Assembly (NCBI GenBank): GCA_016808115.1
Contig: JAEQBH010000899.1
Location: 62,001-126,000, forward strand
Direction: 5' to 3'
Source of the DNA: Tetrastigma voinierianum
Lineage: Eukaryota > Streptophyta > Magnoliopsida > Vitales > Vitaceae
DNA: 64,000 nucleotides
Within the stretch, counting starts at the first letter, position 1, and every line of letters begins with the position of its first letter. Made by a program: the position numbers and the translations under genes. The notes below the pieces were generated by a model. That model ran no database searches, was not told where the DNA came from, and worked only from the letters and a program-made list of their open reading frames with translations. Shown here in pieces: positions 1 to 9,832 of this stretch.

Positions 1-529
1 CGAATTAAAACAAATATTTTGTTTGAAAAAGTGATTTTCATACATGAAGCCAGGCATGTGTGTGAGAGGGAGTCAGTGAGGACTGAGACATGGGATTGAG
101 CATGTAGATATTCAAATGGGAATCATGTTTGCTTGAATGTGGTTGTTGTCATTACATGTGCACTTAGGTGAGGAATGTATGGAGATTATCCTTACTAGGC
201 ATTTCTCACCTGTCGAGGAACATTGTTCATGTCACGGAGAGTGTTCGGGAGGGACGAGGCGCTCACTGAGGCAGCTTTAAGAAGAAGTCGGGATTGTGGG
301 CTTTGATATTTTGTATATAATGTATTAGAATTTTTAATTTTTAATATATGTTTGTATTAAGAGTGAAATTAACTCCTAAACCATTGTAATATAGTTGGTT
401 GGATATATTTTGATGAGTATGATGTGTAAGCCAATGTGGCCATTTTTACTCACGTATGGGTCTCATGATATGAGACATCTGAGTTCCGTAGGTTGTGGTG
501 TCAGCGGGACCAGGAAATGGGGCGTCACA
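1..529 (+). mobile_element. E0: 3' end of a Tekay-like LTR
   Basis: This stretch aligns with the last part of the E2 LTRs: the words for the 'gaggact..gagacatgggattg' segment, the 'tagaatt..aaatttttaat' segment and the final 'gaaatggggcgtcaca' occur in the same order. It ends in CA and is not followed by a primer-binding site, so it is a 3' LTR or a solo LTR rather than a 5' LTR. About 100 bases near its end are missing compared with the E2 LTR. The element body lies left of the window. It abuts an E1 LTR that lacks its first ~60 bases, so E0 probably inserted into E1 (inference). Confidence 0.75.
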
Positions 530-1930
530 TCTCGGGTAACTCGGCACCACCATTAAGTCTACTTTTCTCGAGATCGGGATTTAACGAATGGCGGATCTCG
601 CTTTGTATAGGGAGCTCTTAAAAAAATACAACTGTCTGATTACATAGCAACTGTCCCGATATTATACACTTGACCACCACCAGGAGTCCACATACGAGTA
701 AAAAGGGCTATAAGTGGTTGTCATACTCGAACATATACGCACATGGCCCATGGACCGCAGTGTAGGTTAAAATTACCACTTTATCTGAAACATATATCAA
801 AATTAAAGATTACTGTCATGTTTTACAAAATATAAATCAAAGCCACAATCGGCTTCTTCTCATTATCGGCCTACAGTGAGTGTCATCTCCTGCATCCTAT
901 TATTACACGAAGGGGTCCCAACGGCCCCAGGTGAGCAATGCTAGAACAGAGTGAAATCATAAGAGCCTCCCGCTAAGTGCACATGCAATGTTCATGCCAT
1001 AAGCACATTCCAATCACGATTATGTCAATCTAGAATGGAATCTACATGACATGAATGAGATGCTACTCCTCAGAAGTCCTGTACCCGAGTCCTCACTTGG
1101 CTTCTCGACATACCAATATGCATTGTATGAAAAAGCTGTTTTCAAAGCAAAGATTTTCTTTTTTTTTAAAAAAAACTCATTGGACAATCTCCGATATCAA
1201 ATTTATTGGACAACCCTCAGTATAATTTATTAGACATACTGGAGAAGCAAAATTTGGTGGACCAACCCTCGATATAATTTGTGGACATATAGATAAAAGC
1301 AGCTTTGTTCAAAAAAAGAGTCATGTTAGAAGCGACCTACGATCATTCATGCGACCTTTTAGGATTTTGTCCAAATTTGAAATAACATCGACACCAAACC
1401 TGATGCTGATTTTCCCATGCACTCACACCCGTTTCATGTGATGTGCTGGCATAAATACGTGCAATATGCCATTGCCTATCACCATGCTACATATATGGAG
1501 TGTTATATGTACATTACTTTCTCATGCATTTCAACCCACATGCATCAAGTTGGAAAGTTATTATCAATGAACACATAAATTCCAATTAATTCACACGATT
1601 CATGCCAACTTATATCAATACACACATACATTGACATAATAGAGTCATTACCACTCGATAGCAGCATGGTTGCTTTATGCTAATTGTGACATATCAAGTC
1701 CACAAGTAGCCTACAACAAGCCCATCTGATGGCCTCAATCATACACAAACTCATGCATTTCCCCAAGACTCATGGATAATTATATCAACATGCATATAAT
1801 CACCAACCAACATACACCAATTTCAATGTATTAGACCACGTGCATCATCACAACCAAACAATTTGCACACTTGGTGCTCCAATTAAATTTTCAAAAACTA
1901 TGTAGGCACCAAATTCCATTCACAGGCATA

Positions 1931-2235
1931 TGGTCAGACTCTAGACTCAAGGGGCTTTCCGTAGAGTCTAATAACACAAGAATCGGAGTTCGGACGAGAA
2001 AGTTATGGTCGTCCGAAGTTGGAGGCCTTGTATGAACAGTGACTTACTCGCAGAACTAGCAAGGGATTTTTCATCATTTTTAGACATAATATGAGTTCAA
2101 ATAGCATTAAGTTATATATGGATGGATTCTAGACTCAAAGGCTTTCCATAGAGTCTAAGAACACCCAAATCAGAGTTTGGAGGAGAAAGCTATTATTGTC
2201 CAAAGTTGGAGGTCTCATATGAATAGTAACCCAGA
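1931..2235. repeat. Tandem duplication, ~190 bp, inside E1 LTR
   Basis: The block beginning 'gactctagactcaagggg' recurs about 190 bases downstream as 'ggattctagactcaaagg' and both copies run through 'gtccgaagttggagg' or a close variant. There are two copies with scattered substitutions. This is a local duplication within the LTR. Confidence 0.7.
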
Positions 2236-2421
2236 AAAATTCGTTTTTCTGGTTCTCTAAATGCCATCCAAACAACCCCTAAGGCTCAACCAAGACCAAA
2301 ACGATTCCTATATGGAAAATAAGCCAGAGTAGAAAGGTTCCCTACCTCTTTGAGCGAAGACGAAACCTTCCAAATACCCGGAAGCTCGAAACCCATGGCC
2401 TCCCGAACTTTCTACTCGAAT

Positions 2422-2712
2422 CTTCGACGAAAATTCTTGATTTCAGTGTCCACGCGTTGCCCTCGACGAGTACTTCGATTTTAAGTCTTAGCCCGATGTG
2501 AGACGACCATTCAAACTCCGTAGATCTTAGAGAGAAGGTGAACTTCTCTCTCTTACTCTTCTTCTCCAAACACGAAATCTTCGATGAAATTGTGCGTTGT
2601 CGATACCCACACGTAGCCCTCGTCGAGTAGATGAACTTTAAATCTTTGCTCGACGGATTCCAACCACCCGATCTCCGTAGATCATAGAGAGAATGAGGAG
2701 TTTCTCTCCTTT
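2422..2712. repeat. Second tandem duplication, ~157 bp, inside E1 LTR
   Basis: The block beginning 'cttcgacgaaaattc' recurs as 'cttcgatgaaattg'. Both copies pass through a 'cc(a/c)cg(c/t)..gccctcg(a/t)cgagta' segment and end in 'ccgtagatc(t/a)tagagagaa' followed by a pyrimidine-rich run. Single copies of this block exist in the E3 and E10 LTRs, so the doubling is particular to E1. Confidence 0.65.
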
Positions 2713-3203
2713 CTCTCTCTAACTCACACCCACTGTCCGAAATTGCCTAAAGGAGAAAAAATGTGATCTTTTTTTTTCTTCTCTTTTCCTTTTTTTTTGT
2801 CCCATTTAAGTTTAAGTTGGACGCAGGGCCCACTTTGCCTCACTCGTCCATGATCCGTCCGGGTTCATTTCTATCCCGAAACAATTTATTTCTTTTTAGT
2901 TCAATTCATTTTAAATGAACTTAGCTCCAGTTATTTCGCGGCTAAAGTTAACGCAAAAATGCCGTCACCAGGTCATTGGCAACTCACCACTCAAAAACTC
3001 GTAAAAAATTTCGATTGTCCCAGAATTCAACGAAATTTTTCTGGGTCACTATATTTCACGAGATGAATTTAACGACATAGTCCGTTTCGTCATCCAAGAT
3101 CTAGAGAATTTTCTAAGCTTCCCTAAACCATTATGACAATTTATTATTATTATTATTATCATTTTACAATTTTTGAAAATTTCTAATTTTCCTGGGTTTT
3201 ACA

Positions 3204-3922
3204 ATATATATATATATATATAATTTCTTTGCAATCATTTTGATTTTTCATTTAATTTTAATTTAAAAACTCTTTTTAATTATATTTTATATTTTAAAAG
3301 TCAACATTATTTTTTTAATAAATTATATGATTTACACGTTAAAAATGTTAACCATACTGTGATACCTCATACTATTATAATTAGTTAAATTATACTTTTT
3401 AATCTATTAGATAATATTATTAAAAAAATTAGTTTTTTAACTAAAATAAAATGATATCTTAAATGGTGTAAAAGTTATAAATTTAAAAACCTTAATGTTT
3501 GAAATGATAAAACAATTTTAATTTTTTTACTAATGATGATCATTTAAGATGAAGAATCTTATCTTAACGTCAAGGTAAAAATTTAAAAAGTTAATTTTTT
3601 TTTTCATTTTAAAAATGTGAATATATCATTAATATTTAGTAAGAATATAATAACTATATTTTTAATATTAAATAATAAATTCAACTTGAAATAAACTATT
3701 TTATATAGATTAGTAATTAGTGTACAAATAGAAAACAATATATTTATAAATATAATACTAATAACAAGAAAAATACATGTATGGATTTTTAATCATTTGA
3801 TGTTTTTAATTTAAAAATCATTTAATATTATTTTTTTATTTATTTAAAAGCGTGATTTATCTATTTGTTTGAAAGTAACCATTAATTGATAAAATAATTT
3901 TATTTTTTTATTAATGATGATC
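3204..3922 (+). repeat. AT-rich tandem repeat, substrate of the insertions
   Basis: Very AT-rich DNA without coding capacity, opening with a short (AT)n run. The block near 3222 ('tttgcaatcattttgat') recurs near 3790 and again at 11970. The block near 3527 ('ctaatgatgatcatttaag') recurs at 3913 joined across E2 to 11711. Units therefore repeat every ~390-560 bases with internal deletions. The copy at 3488-3560 acts as an unoccupied version of the site used by E2. I do not recognise the family. It could be a satellite or an old element's AT-rich portion. Confidence 0.65.
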
Positions 3923-3925
3923 ACA

Positions 3926-5656
3926 TGGCATCGAAAAATGAGATTTTTTACGAAAAATGGCAAAATTGTAATTTCGGTCAAAATCTAGAAATTTTCTAGA
4001 TCTCGGTGTGGGAGTTCAGTGAAAGCGACACATTTGAAAGACATGTGATATGACAAAGTCACCCCTACTATATGTACTCATGTGACGCTGTATTGCATGA
4101 TTAGAGAGGATGAGATGAATGGCCCCAGATTAAGCGAGTAATCGAAATTAAAACGAAAAGGACAAGATGGAAATTAATGGAAAATTTAATGAGAATAAGA
4201 GAAGGATGAATAGTTTTCTTCTTCAATTTGAAGAAGAAAACGTCTTGAAAAGAATTTGGAAAAGCAGCGGTAAGGTGCTGGTTTGTGGATTTTAGAGAGG
4301 CAGTACTTCTCTAGATTTCCGTAGATTAGGCCAGTAGGTTCGCGAGTCAGTAAGGCATTCTCGTGTGAGGGCTGCGTGGACAGATTTAATTGAATTCGGA
4401 ACAACTCCAAGAGGTGAGGTCTTCTCTACTTGTATTTATTCTTTGGCCAAAATTAAGTAGCGAATGGTTAGGGATATTTTGAGGCTTGAATTAGTCGGTG
4501 TTTACGGTCTCGAATGTGCAGGCAGAGGCGAGAAGATCCTAGTGTAGTAGAGTGAGCAGTGTCGACCCTAAGGTTTCCTTTGTTCATGTGTGTGATGTGT
4601 GTGATTTTTGTGTGTTTTGGGTGATTCAAAATGAATTACTTGATTGATTAATTAGCCCATGTGAGCTAATTTTGGTGTTATTGGTTGCAAATTGAATAAC
4701 ATGATTTATGTGAGTTAATTATGTTAGTATATACATGTTTTATATATTAGCATGAATTGTTTGGGGTTGTGTGAAGTGTATATATTTAATGCATAGCAAT
4801 TAAATGTGTTGTATGATGTGGAATTATATAAAAATGCAATTGTGTGTAAGCCATTGGAAATGAATTGTAATTAGCTCAAGTGGGCTAATTTTGATGTTAT
4901 TGATGTGAATTAAATAACATTTGGCATGTATGTAAATTTTGTTAATATATGTGTAAATGATATATTGGCATGTGTGGTTTGAGAATGGCATAATGCATTA
5001 CTTATGCACCAGGGGAACCTAAGAAAATTAGGTGTGAGTTTTACGGCATGAAAGAAATAAAAGGATGTTTTCTCGGCGTTGGTTTAGGCATGCGTGAGAG
5101 TCGATGAGGACTCGAGACATGGGATTGGGTATGTAGACATTCAGAGTAGGATCATGTATTTGCTTGAGTGTGTGTTTATGTTGAATCGTGAATGTGCACT
5201 TAGGTGGGAGTAACTGTGTAAGTGATTACAACTCTTGGGCATTGTTCACCTGTCGGGGATCATTATTTCAAGTACGGGGATTGTTCGAATACGGCTCATT
5301 AGAAGCTGGAGTTAGAAAATGGGATTGTGGCTTTGATGTTTTTGGTATAACATGTATTAGAATTCTAAATTTTAATATGTGTTTGAATTAAGAGTGATTT
5401 ATTAACTCTTGAACCATTTAATATAGTTGGTTGGGATATATTTTGTGAGTATTGATGTATGGGCCCAAGTGGTCATTTTACTCATTTTTATCCGTATGTA
5501 GACCCGGGGTGGTCGGTGTAAAATGTTAGGACAGGTTGTGTATCTTGGGTGAGCTCCCAGTCTGAAGAGTACAACCGTTTTCTTGAGTGGTGTCGGGTTG
5601 CATTGTCATTCAGCGAGTTGTGAGTTGTCAACGGACCCTTGAAATGGGGCGTCACA
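3926..5656 (+). repeat. E2 5' LTR
   Basis: It aligns with 9833-11705 over its length, from the 'gaaaaatggcaaaat' start region to the terminal 'gaaatggggcgtcaca'. The first bases (TGGCATCG) have diverged from the TGTGAAACC of the 3' copy, and a stretch of ~100 bases near the start is missing. An imperfect duplication of ~220 bases starts at the palindromic word 'attagcccatgtgagctaat' near 4651 and repeats near 4870. The 3' LTR has the same duplication, so it predates transposition. Confidence 0.8.
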
Positions 5657-5659
5657 GCT

Positions 5660-5676
5660 TGGTATCAGAGCTAAGG
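5660..5676 (+). other. E2 primer-binding site (tRNA-iMet)
   Basis: Four bases after the LTR end comes 'tggtatcagagctaagg', complementary in its first part to the 3' end of plant initiator tRNA-Met. This is the minus-strand priming site used by most Tekay-type and many other plant LTR retrotransposons, and it fixes the 5' LTR end and element orientation. Confidence 0.85.
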
Positions 5677-6302
5677 TAAACGATTACCTTGGGAGCTCAG
5701 TGGGTGTAGAGCTTAGGTAAATGAAAACCTAGGGATTAAGGGACTTGGGCTTAGGCCATGGTCATAAGGTGTAAGAACATCACAGCTTAGTATGGCTTGA
5801 TGTTGGATACTAGATGTAAGCTTAGTATCGTAGAATTGGGTATCTGGTTTACCCTAGGACTTGATGGGAAGCGGTTAGATCATGCATCATTATTGCATTT
5901 GATGAATTAAATGTGATGTGGCAGTTGGATTGTGTGTTGTATATGTGATTAGTGTGTATAACATGAGTGATGTGCTTGATCATGTGTTGCTATGAACTAT
6001 GTGATTTGTATGCTTGATGAGTAGCATAGGAAAACGTTTGCTCTTAGAATTAGAAAATATAATCTTAGGTGTTCGAAAATTTTAGGCCAAATGGTCGAAT
6101 TGAGCGAAAAATGACCCTTTTTCTGGACGATTATTCCAGTTTTGAACAAAAACAGATTGTGTTTATGAAATCCTGGAAAAATTTTCCAGTTCTTGCATAA
6201 AAAAAAGAGTTTGTAATTAAACTCTTGAAAATTTTGAAGTGAATGAATTGCAGTGTTCAAACTCTTTTGCATTTATGGAAGTAGCAGGAAAGGCTGCGGA
6301 AA

Positions 6303-6352
<50 letters not shown>

Positions 6353-6354
6353 TA

Positions 6355-6416
<62 letters not shown>

Positions 6417-6600
6417 GAGAAAAAAAAATTATGTTAGTTTCTGGTGTGTAAAACATGAAAAAAAAATATTTAAAATAAATATTTTTTGGTTCTACTAGAA
6501 AATGAAAAAAAAAATTATAAATTTTTTTTTTTGGGTCTTCTAGTAGGTGAACAAAAAAAAAAGGGTGACCAAAAAAAAAAAAAAGAGTTTGCAGGTAGGG
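5677..6600 (+). other. E2 untranslated leader with compound microsatellite
   Basis: No coding signal. The region between primer site and gag holds a (TA)n run of ~19 units (6310-6348) directly followed by a (TG)n run of ~28 units (6359-6415), then several A-rich or T-rich tracts up to 6590. Open frames through the dinucleotide runs are repetitive artefacts. Confidence 0.75.
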
Positions 6601-6604
6601 TGGG

Positions 6605-7020
6605 CTCACGCCCGTTTTTGTTGCGTCACGATATAATCAGAAGCATGTCGTGACACAAGGCTCGGGCGTCTTGATAGGAGCCCGCAATCTGACTGACCAC
6701 TGGACCACGGCCGCGACACGGCCGGAGGCATGTGACCGCGGCCCCGGGCTGCTTGGCCCGCTGCGGCGCGTAGCTGGCCACAGGTTGTATGGCGAGATGG
6801 CGCGGCCGCGGTCGGGAGGCGCCCGCGATGCGACGCCCGGGCGCCGCGATCTTTGGCGGCGGGGAGCGCCTGTCTGTGTTGGAGGAGCCTGACATAGCGC
6901 CTGGCAGCGGCGTCTTGTGTTGGCGACACGGCGGGGGGCGCTGCGACACGGCCGGGCCCGAGCCTCGACACGGCGTTGATCGCGCGTAGCGGTGTCTGCG
7001 CGAGGCCCGGGCCAAGTGGA
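6605..7020. other. GC-rich island in E2 leader
   Basis: A ~415-base block far richer in G+C and CpG than anything around it, bounded by A-rich tracts. It contains repeated words of the form 'gcgacacgg' ('ccgcgacacggcc', 'tggcgacacggcgg', 'tgcgacacggccggg', 'ctcgacacggcg') and 'atgtcgtgacac'. Open frames of 60-154 codons on both strands follow from the lack of AT-rich stops and have no family resemblance. Similar GC-rich words occur inside the E3 LTRs. Confidence 0.6.
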
Positions 7021-7351
7021 AGTTACTGCTTGTGCACTTTCGACTCGATTTGACTCAATGCATTGTTCTGAGTCACTATTTGGGACACTGTTCATGAGCA
7101 CTATTCACGAGGTTTTCGAAAAAAAATAAAAAATCAAATCAAATCGTATAAAATTTTTTTTTTTAAAAACAATAAAAATAAAATTTTTTTGTTGTTGATT
7201 ATGATTTAATATATGGGATTAATTGTTTTGCATTACCTATGAATGCATGGACATTGTGTATGGAATGTTTTCTGTATGTGAATAGTGTCTCGCTGTGTTT
7301 ACGCCTTAGAGATATTGCATTAGAATTTAACTTGCCATTTGACATGTGTAG

Positions 7352-8210
7352 ATGGCTGGTCGGCGGGACGTGGGGTCGTCACGAGGAGTCTTGGCAGAGC
7401 ACCACCGGTATTTAACCGACGGGCTTTGCTAAGGGTACATGGGGATTCTGACTCTTTGCTATTACACGGGCTGGTCACGACGGTAGCCGGGGAGGTCAGG
7501 AAGTAACCTCAGAGGTTTAGGGCACATCATCCTCCAGATGTTCATAGGGGAGGAGATCCAGTGGTGTGAATTGGTTCATGCGAGTTGAGAAGGTATTGGG
7601 CTATGGAGATTGTCTTTTATACAACCGGGGATCAGGCTTCATTTGCATTAGCTAGAGGAATTGAGGCCCAGTATGGTGGAATTGGCTTGAAGACCTCTAG
7701 AGATCTGGGGAGTAATGACTTGGCGGAGTTCCATGATCTTTTCGTAGGCGGTATTTTTGGATCTTTGAGACATGCGGGTGCTCAAGAGTTCCTAAAGGCT
7801 GAAGACGGGGGGCGTGACGGTGATTGGTATGTGGTTGGGTTCACGGAGCTAGCCGTTTTGCCTAATGACTACGTGGCCCGCGGGCGGCGCGAGTTAGGAG
7901 ATTCGAGAATGGGCTAAAGTTACCCATTCGACAGGATTGTAGGACTTTGCTTACAGGACATGGACTTCATGGTTGGGACGGCTGACCATAGAGAGAGAGA
8001 TAGAGGATGCACGGGGTATCCGAGTTGTTGATGTTGGTGAGAAGAGGGAGGATCAGCCTTCTTCTAGTTCGAGGAAGAGCGAAGACTTCTGCTTCACCTG
8101 AGGTTTCGAGACCCGAGGGCCGGGATGGGGCGTTAAGCGAATGAGGCGGAGATGATATGTTATTTTTGCGAGCCAAACTGGGCATGTGAGCGGGATTGCC
8201 CCGAGGCAAA
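7352..8210 (+). pseudogene. gag: E2 gag remnant
   Basis: Remnant of the Ty3/gypsy capsid gene. The likely start is ATG at 7352 after 'catttgacatgtgtag', the same context as the E3 gag start. In shifting frames one sees a RAHHPP-like segment (7525-7550), then 'GLKTSRDLGSNDLAEFHDLF' (~7690-7745), then EREIEDARG (~7990-8020), DQPSSSSRK and finally a damaged CCHC zinc knuckle at ~8156-8205 whose cysteines can only be aligned through a frameshift. The order matches the E10 gag (53375-54217). Several frameshifts and stops make it non-functional. Confidence 0.75.
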
Positions 8211-9000
8211 AGTCCTATGATTTTGGGATAGCACAGTCCCGGTTAGGTTGTAGAGCAGAGGAGAGTTCTGATTTATTCCTCCAGCCTTTTTAGTATAGGT
8301 CGGAGGAACCGGTTGGATCTCTCGGGGTGCTATCTGAGCACCTTCGACGGCCTGAGATGGGCGAGGGCCAAAGTGTGGAGTCGAGGTCAGGTCTACGGAG
8401 CTCACGGTCGGGACTTAGTCGAGACGAGGCGGGCGATATTATTTATGTCGGCGGCAAGCGTATAAGGCGAGATTGTCTAGGAGGCAAGGTCTCATGGTCT
8501 GCTTGTTGCTTGTCTGGTATTGGGATATCTGAGTGCGTTTCTACTCTTTGCACTTGTTGTTCATTAGCGTTTGGATGGATCGTCATGTCGTTCGTTAATG
8601 CATCTTGTGTGGCTTGATTTTGACTTAGAGGTTGAGGCCTTTAGAAGCCATGTGTAGGATGTTCTTCCCTAGGATGTAGGGTGAGAGTTGACCAGATAGG
8701 TCGGGATTGTGAGTTAGAGAGATCTGCGGTGCAGCATGGTGGACCCAGGAAGATCGCATCGAGAGTCGAGGTGTGGGTGCAGTGACATCGCGTCTAGTCG
8801 AGTGTGGGTGCACGGTATGGTCATTCACCACTCTTGGTGAGTGTGGGTTGAGTTTGTCTTGGGACTACGTCAATGAAGACTCATAGTTCAAATCGGGGAA
8901 ATGAAAGTAATTAATGTGTGTTGGGCAAAGCAAAAAAGGGAGTCGTTAATCCTCAGTGAAAAACTGGAGTTAGGGTGAAGGGGCCGCGGTAGTATCAGAA
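8211..9000 (+). other. E2 internal region without recognisable coding
   Basis: This is where protease and reverse transcriptase should follow gag. I see no protease D-S/T-G-A motif, no FVDD or similar reverse-transcriptase box, and no integrase H2C2 or DDE pattern in any frame on either strand. The 96-codon open frame at 8327-8617 has no recognisable domain. Either pol was deleted or the sequence has decayed beyond recognition by eye. Confidence 0.5.
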
Positions 9001-9012
9001 AGGTCTTTTGTT

Positions 9013-9300
9013 TGGGTGTAGAGACCCGAGGGGAGATATTCGAGATTTACGTATTGGGTGTAAGGGCCGGGAGATATCACAATTTACGTGGTGTAAGATG
9101 CCGGGGGCTATCCCCGAATTTCTATGTGGGTGTAAGGCTAGGTGGAGTTATAGAATTTACATGTGGAGTGTGGGACAGTGGAGTTATTCGAAATTCTGTG
9201 TGGGTGTAAGAGACAGTGGAGGTTGTCAGAAATTTACTGTGTGGGTGTAAAAGGGCCGAGTGGAGTTGTCAGGAAATTTACGTATTGGGTGTAAGAGACC
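9013..9300 (+). repeat. Tandem array, ~8 units of ~33-43 bp, in E2
   Basis: Units begin with variants of 'gggtgtaagagacc' at about 9013, 9056, 9089, 9127, 9165, 9201, 9243 and 9286, each followed by a 'gtggagttatcagaaatttac'-like segment with variable length. It lies in the 3' untranslated part of E2, upstream of the polypurine tract. Confidence 0.8.
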
Positions 9301-9330
9301 ATGGTGTAGGCGAAAGGTTCTATTGCGGGA

Positions 9331-9603
9331 AAACACGATCATGTTATCACAAAAACTTAGAGTTGAGTGATAAGAGTCAGGAGTGACTCGAGATGAAAAC
9401 AAACGATCATGGTTATCACGTAGACTTAGAGTTGAGTGATAGGAGTCGGGAGTGACTCGAGATGAAAACACACGGTGATGGTTATCACATAGACTTAGAG
9501 TTGAGTGATAGGAGTCGGGAGTGACTCGAAATGAAAACACATGGTCATGGTTATCACGTAGACTTAGAGTTGAGTGATAGGAGTCGGGAGTGACTCGAGA
9601 TTT
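9331..9603 (+). repeat. Tandem array, 4 units of ~68 bp, in E2
   Basis: Four near-identical units each run from 'aaaacac' through 'catggttatcac', 'acttagagttgagtgata' and 'gagtgactcgagatg'. Starts are near 9331, 9396, 9464 and 9532. The open minus frame across it shows the same 22-23 residue peptide four times and is a by-product of the array. Confidence 0.9.
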
Positions 9604-9814
9604 GGATACCCAATTGAAATTGCATTGGGTGTTGGTGGTAGACAAGGGCTGGTATATGGATGTCATTCATGACATGGATTAGGTTGATGGTCCGTTGGAT
9701 TGTCGGTGATTGTGACGCTTGGGAAGGTCAGCGTTCTGTATGCGAGGGTTGTGTAGGGTTACATATGCACGTGGTTGGATGCGTATGTGTGTGTGGAATT
9801 TGAGCGAGATTATT

Positions 9815-9831
9815 CTTTTAAGGGGGTTTGA
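9815..9831 (+). other. E2 polypurine tract
   Basis: 'ttttaagggggtttga' lies immediately before the TGTGAAACC start of the 3' LTR. This is the expected place and composition for the plus-strand primer. Confidence 0.75.
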
Positions 9832-9832
9832 A

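Larger units (their letters stand above)
530..3203 (-). mobile_element. E1: minus-strand Tekay-like LTR, one end cut by E0
   Basis: Read on the minus strand this is an LTR of the same family as those of E10 and E3. Its minus-strand start is 'tgtaaaacccagg', at 3203 on the + strand. The segments around 900-1060 (variants of the 'gtgcacatgcaatg' word), 2590-2700 and 2930-3110 ('gtccgtttcgtcatcc') match E10 in order. The last ~60 bases seen in E10 (its TGTGACACCCC end) are absent because E0 abuts there. No polypurine tract lies to its right, so it is a 5' LTR of an element running leftwards or a solo LTR. Short ORFs inside are chance frames. It holds two internal tandem duplications, listed separately. 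Confidence 0.75.

Noticed and set aside
5660..5676. tRNA-Met-like sequence as a possible tRNA gene
   Set aside because: Only the complement of the tRNA 3' end is present next to an LTR. No cloverleaf follows. The same holds at 17164, 43962 and 54568.
6253..6609. Open frames on both strands through the (TA)n and (TG)n runs
   Set aside because: Translations are dipeptide runs (IY, CV, HT). Dinucleotide repeats lack stops by chance.
6606..7101. Overlapping 66-154 codon frames on both strands
   Set aside because: GC-rich composition removes stops in all frames. The peptides are A/R/P-rich without domains, and the block lies in a retrotransposon leader.
8327..8617. 96-codon frame as a possible E2 envelope-like or accessory gene
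   Set aside because: No signal peptide, transmembrane pattern or family resemblance that I can defend. Frameshifts on both sides suggest chance.
9013..9603. Regularly spaced repeats resembling a CRISPR array
   Set aside because: Units are contiguous tandem repeats with no unique spacers, inside a plant LTR element, and no cas genes are present.
9226..9666. 146-codon minus-strand frame with a four-fold peptide repeat
   Set aside because: It mirrors the 4 x 68-base array in a noncoding part of E2 and runs opposite to the element's coding strand.
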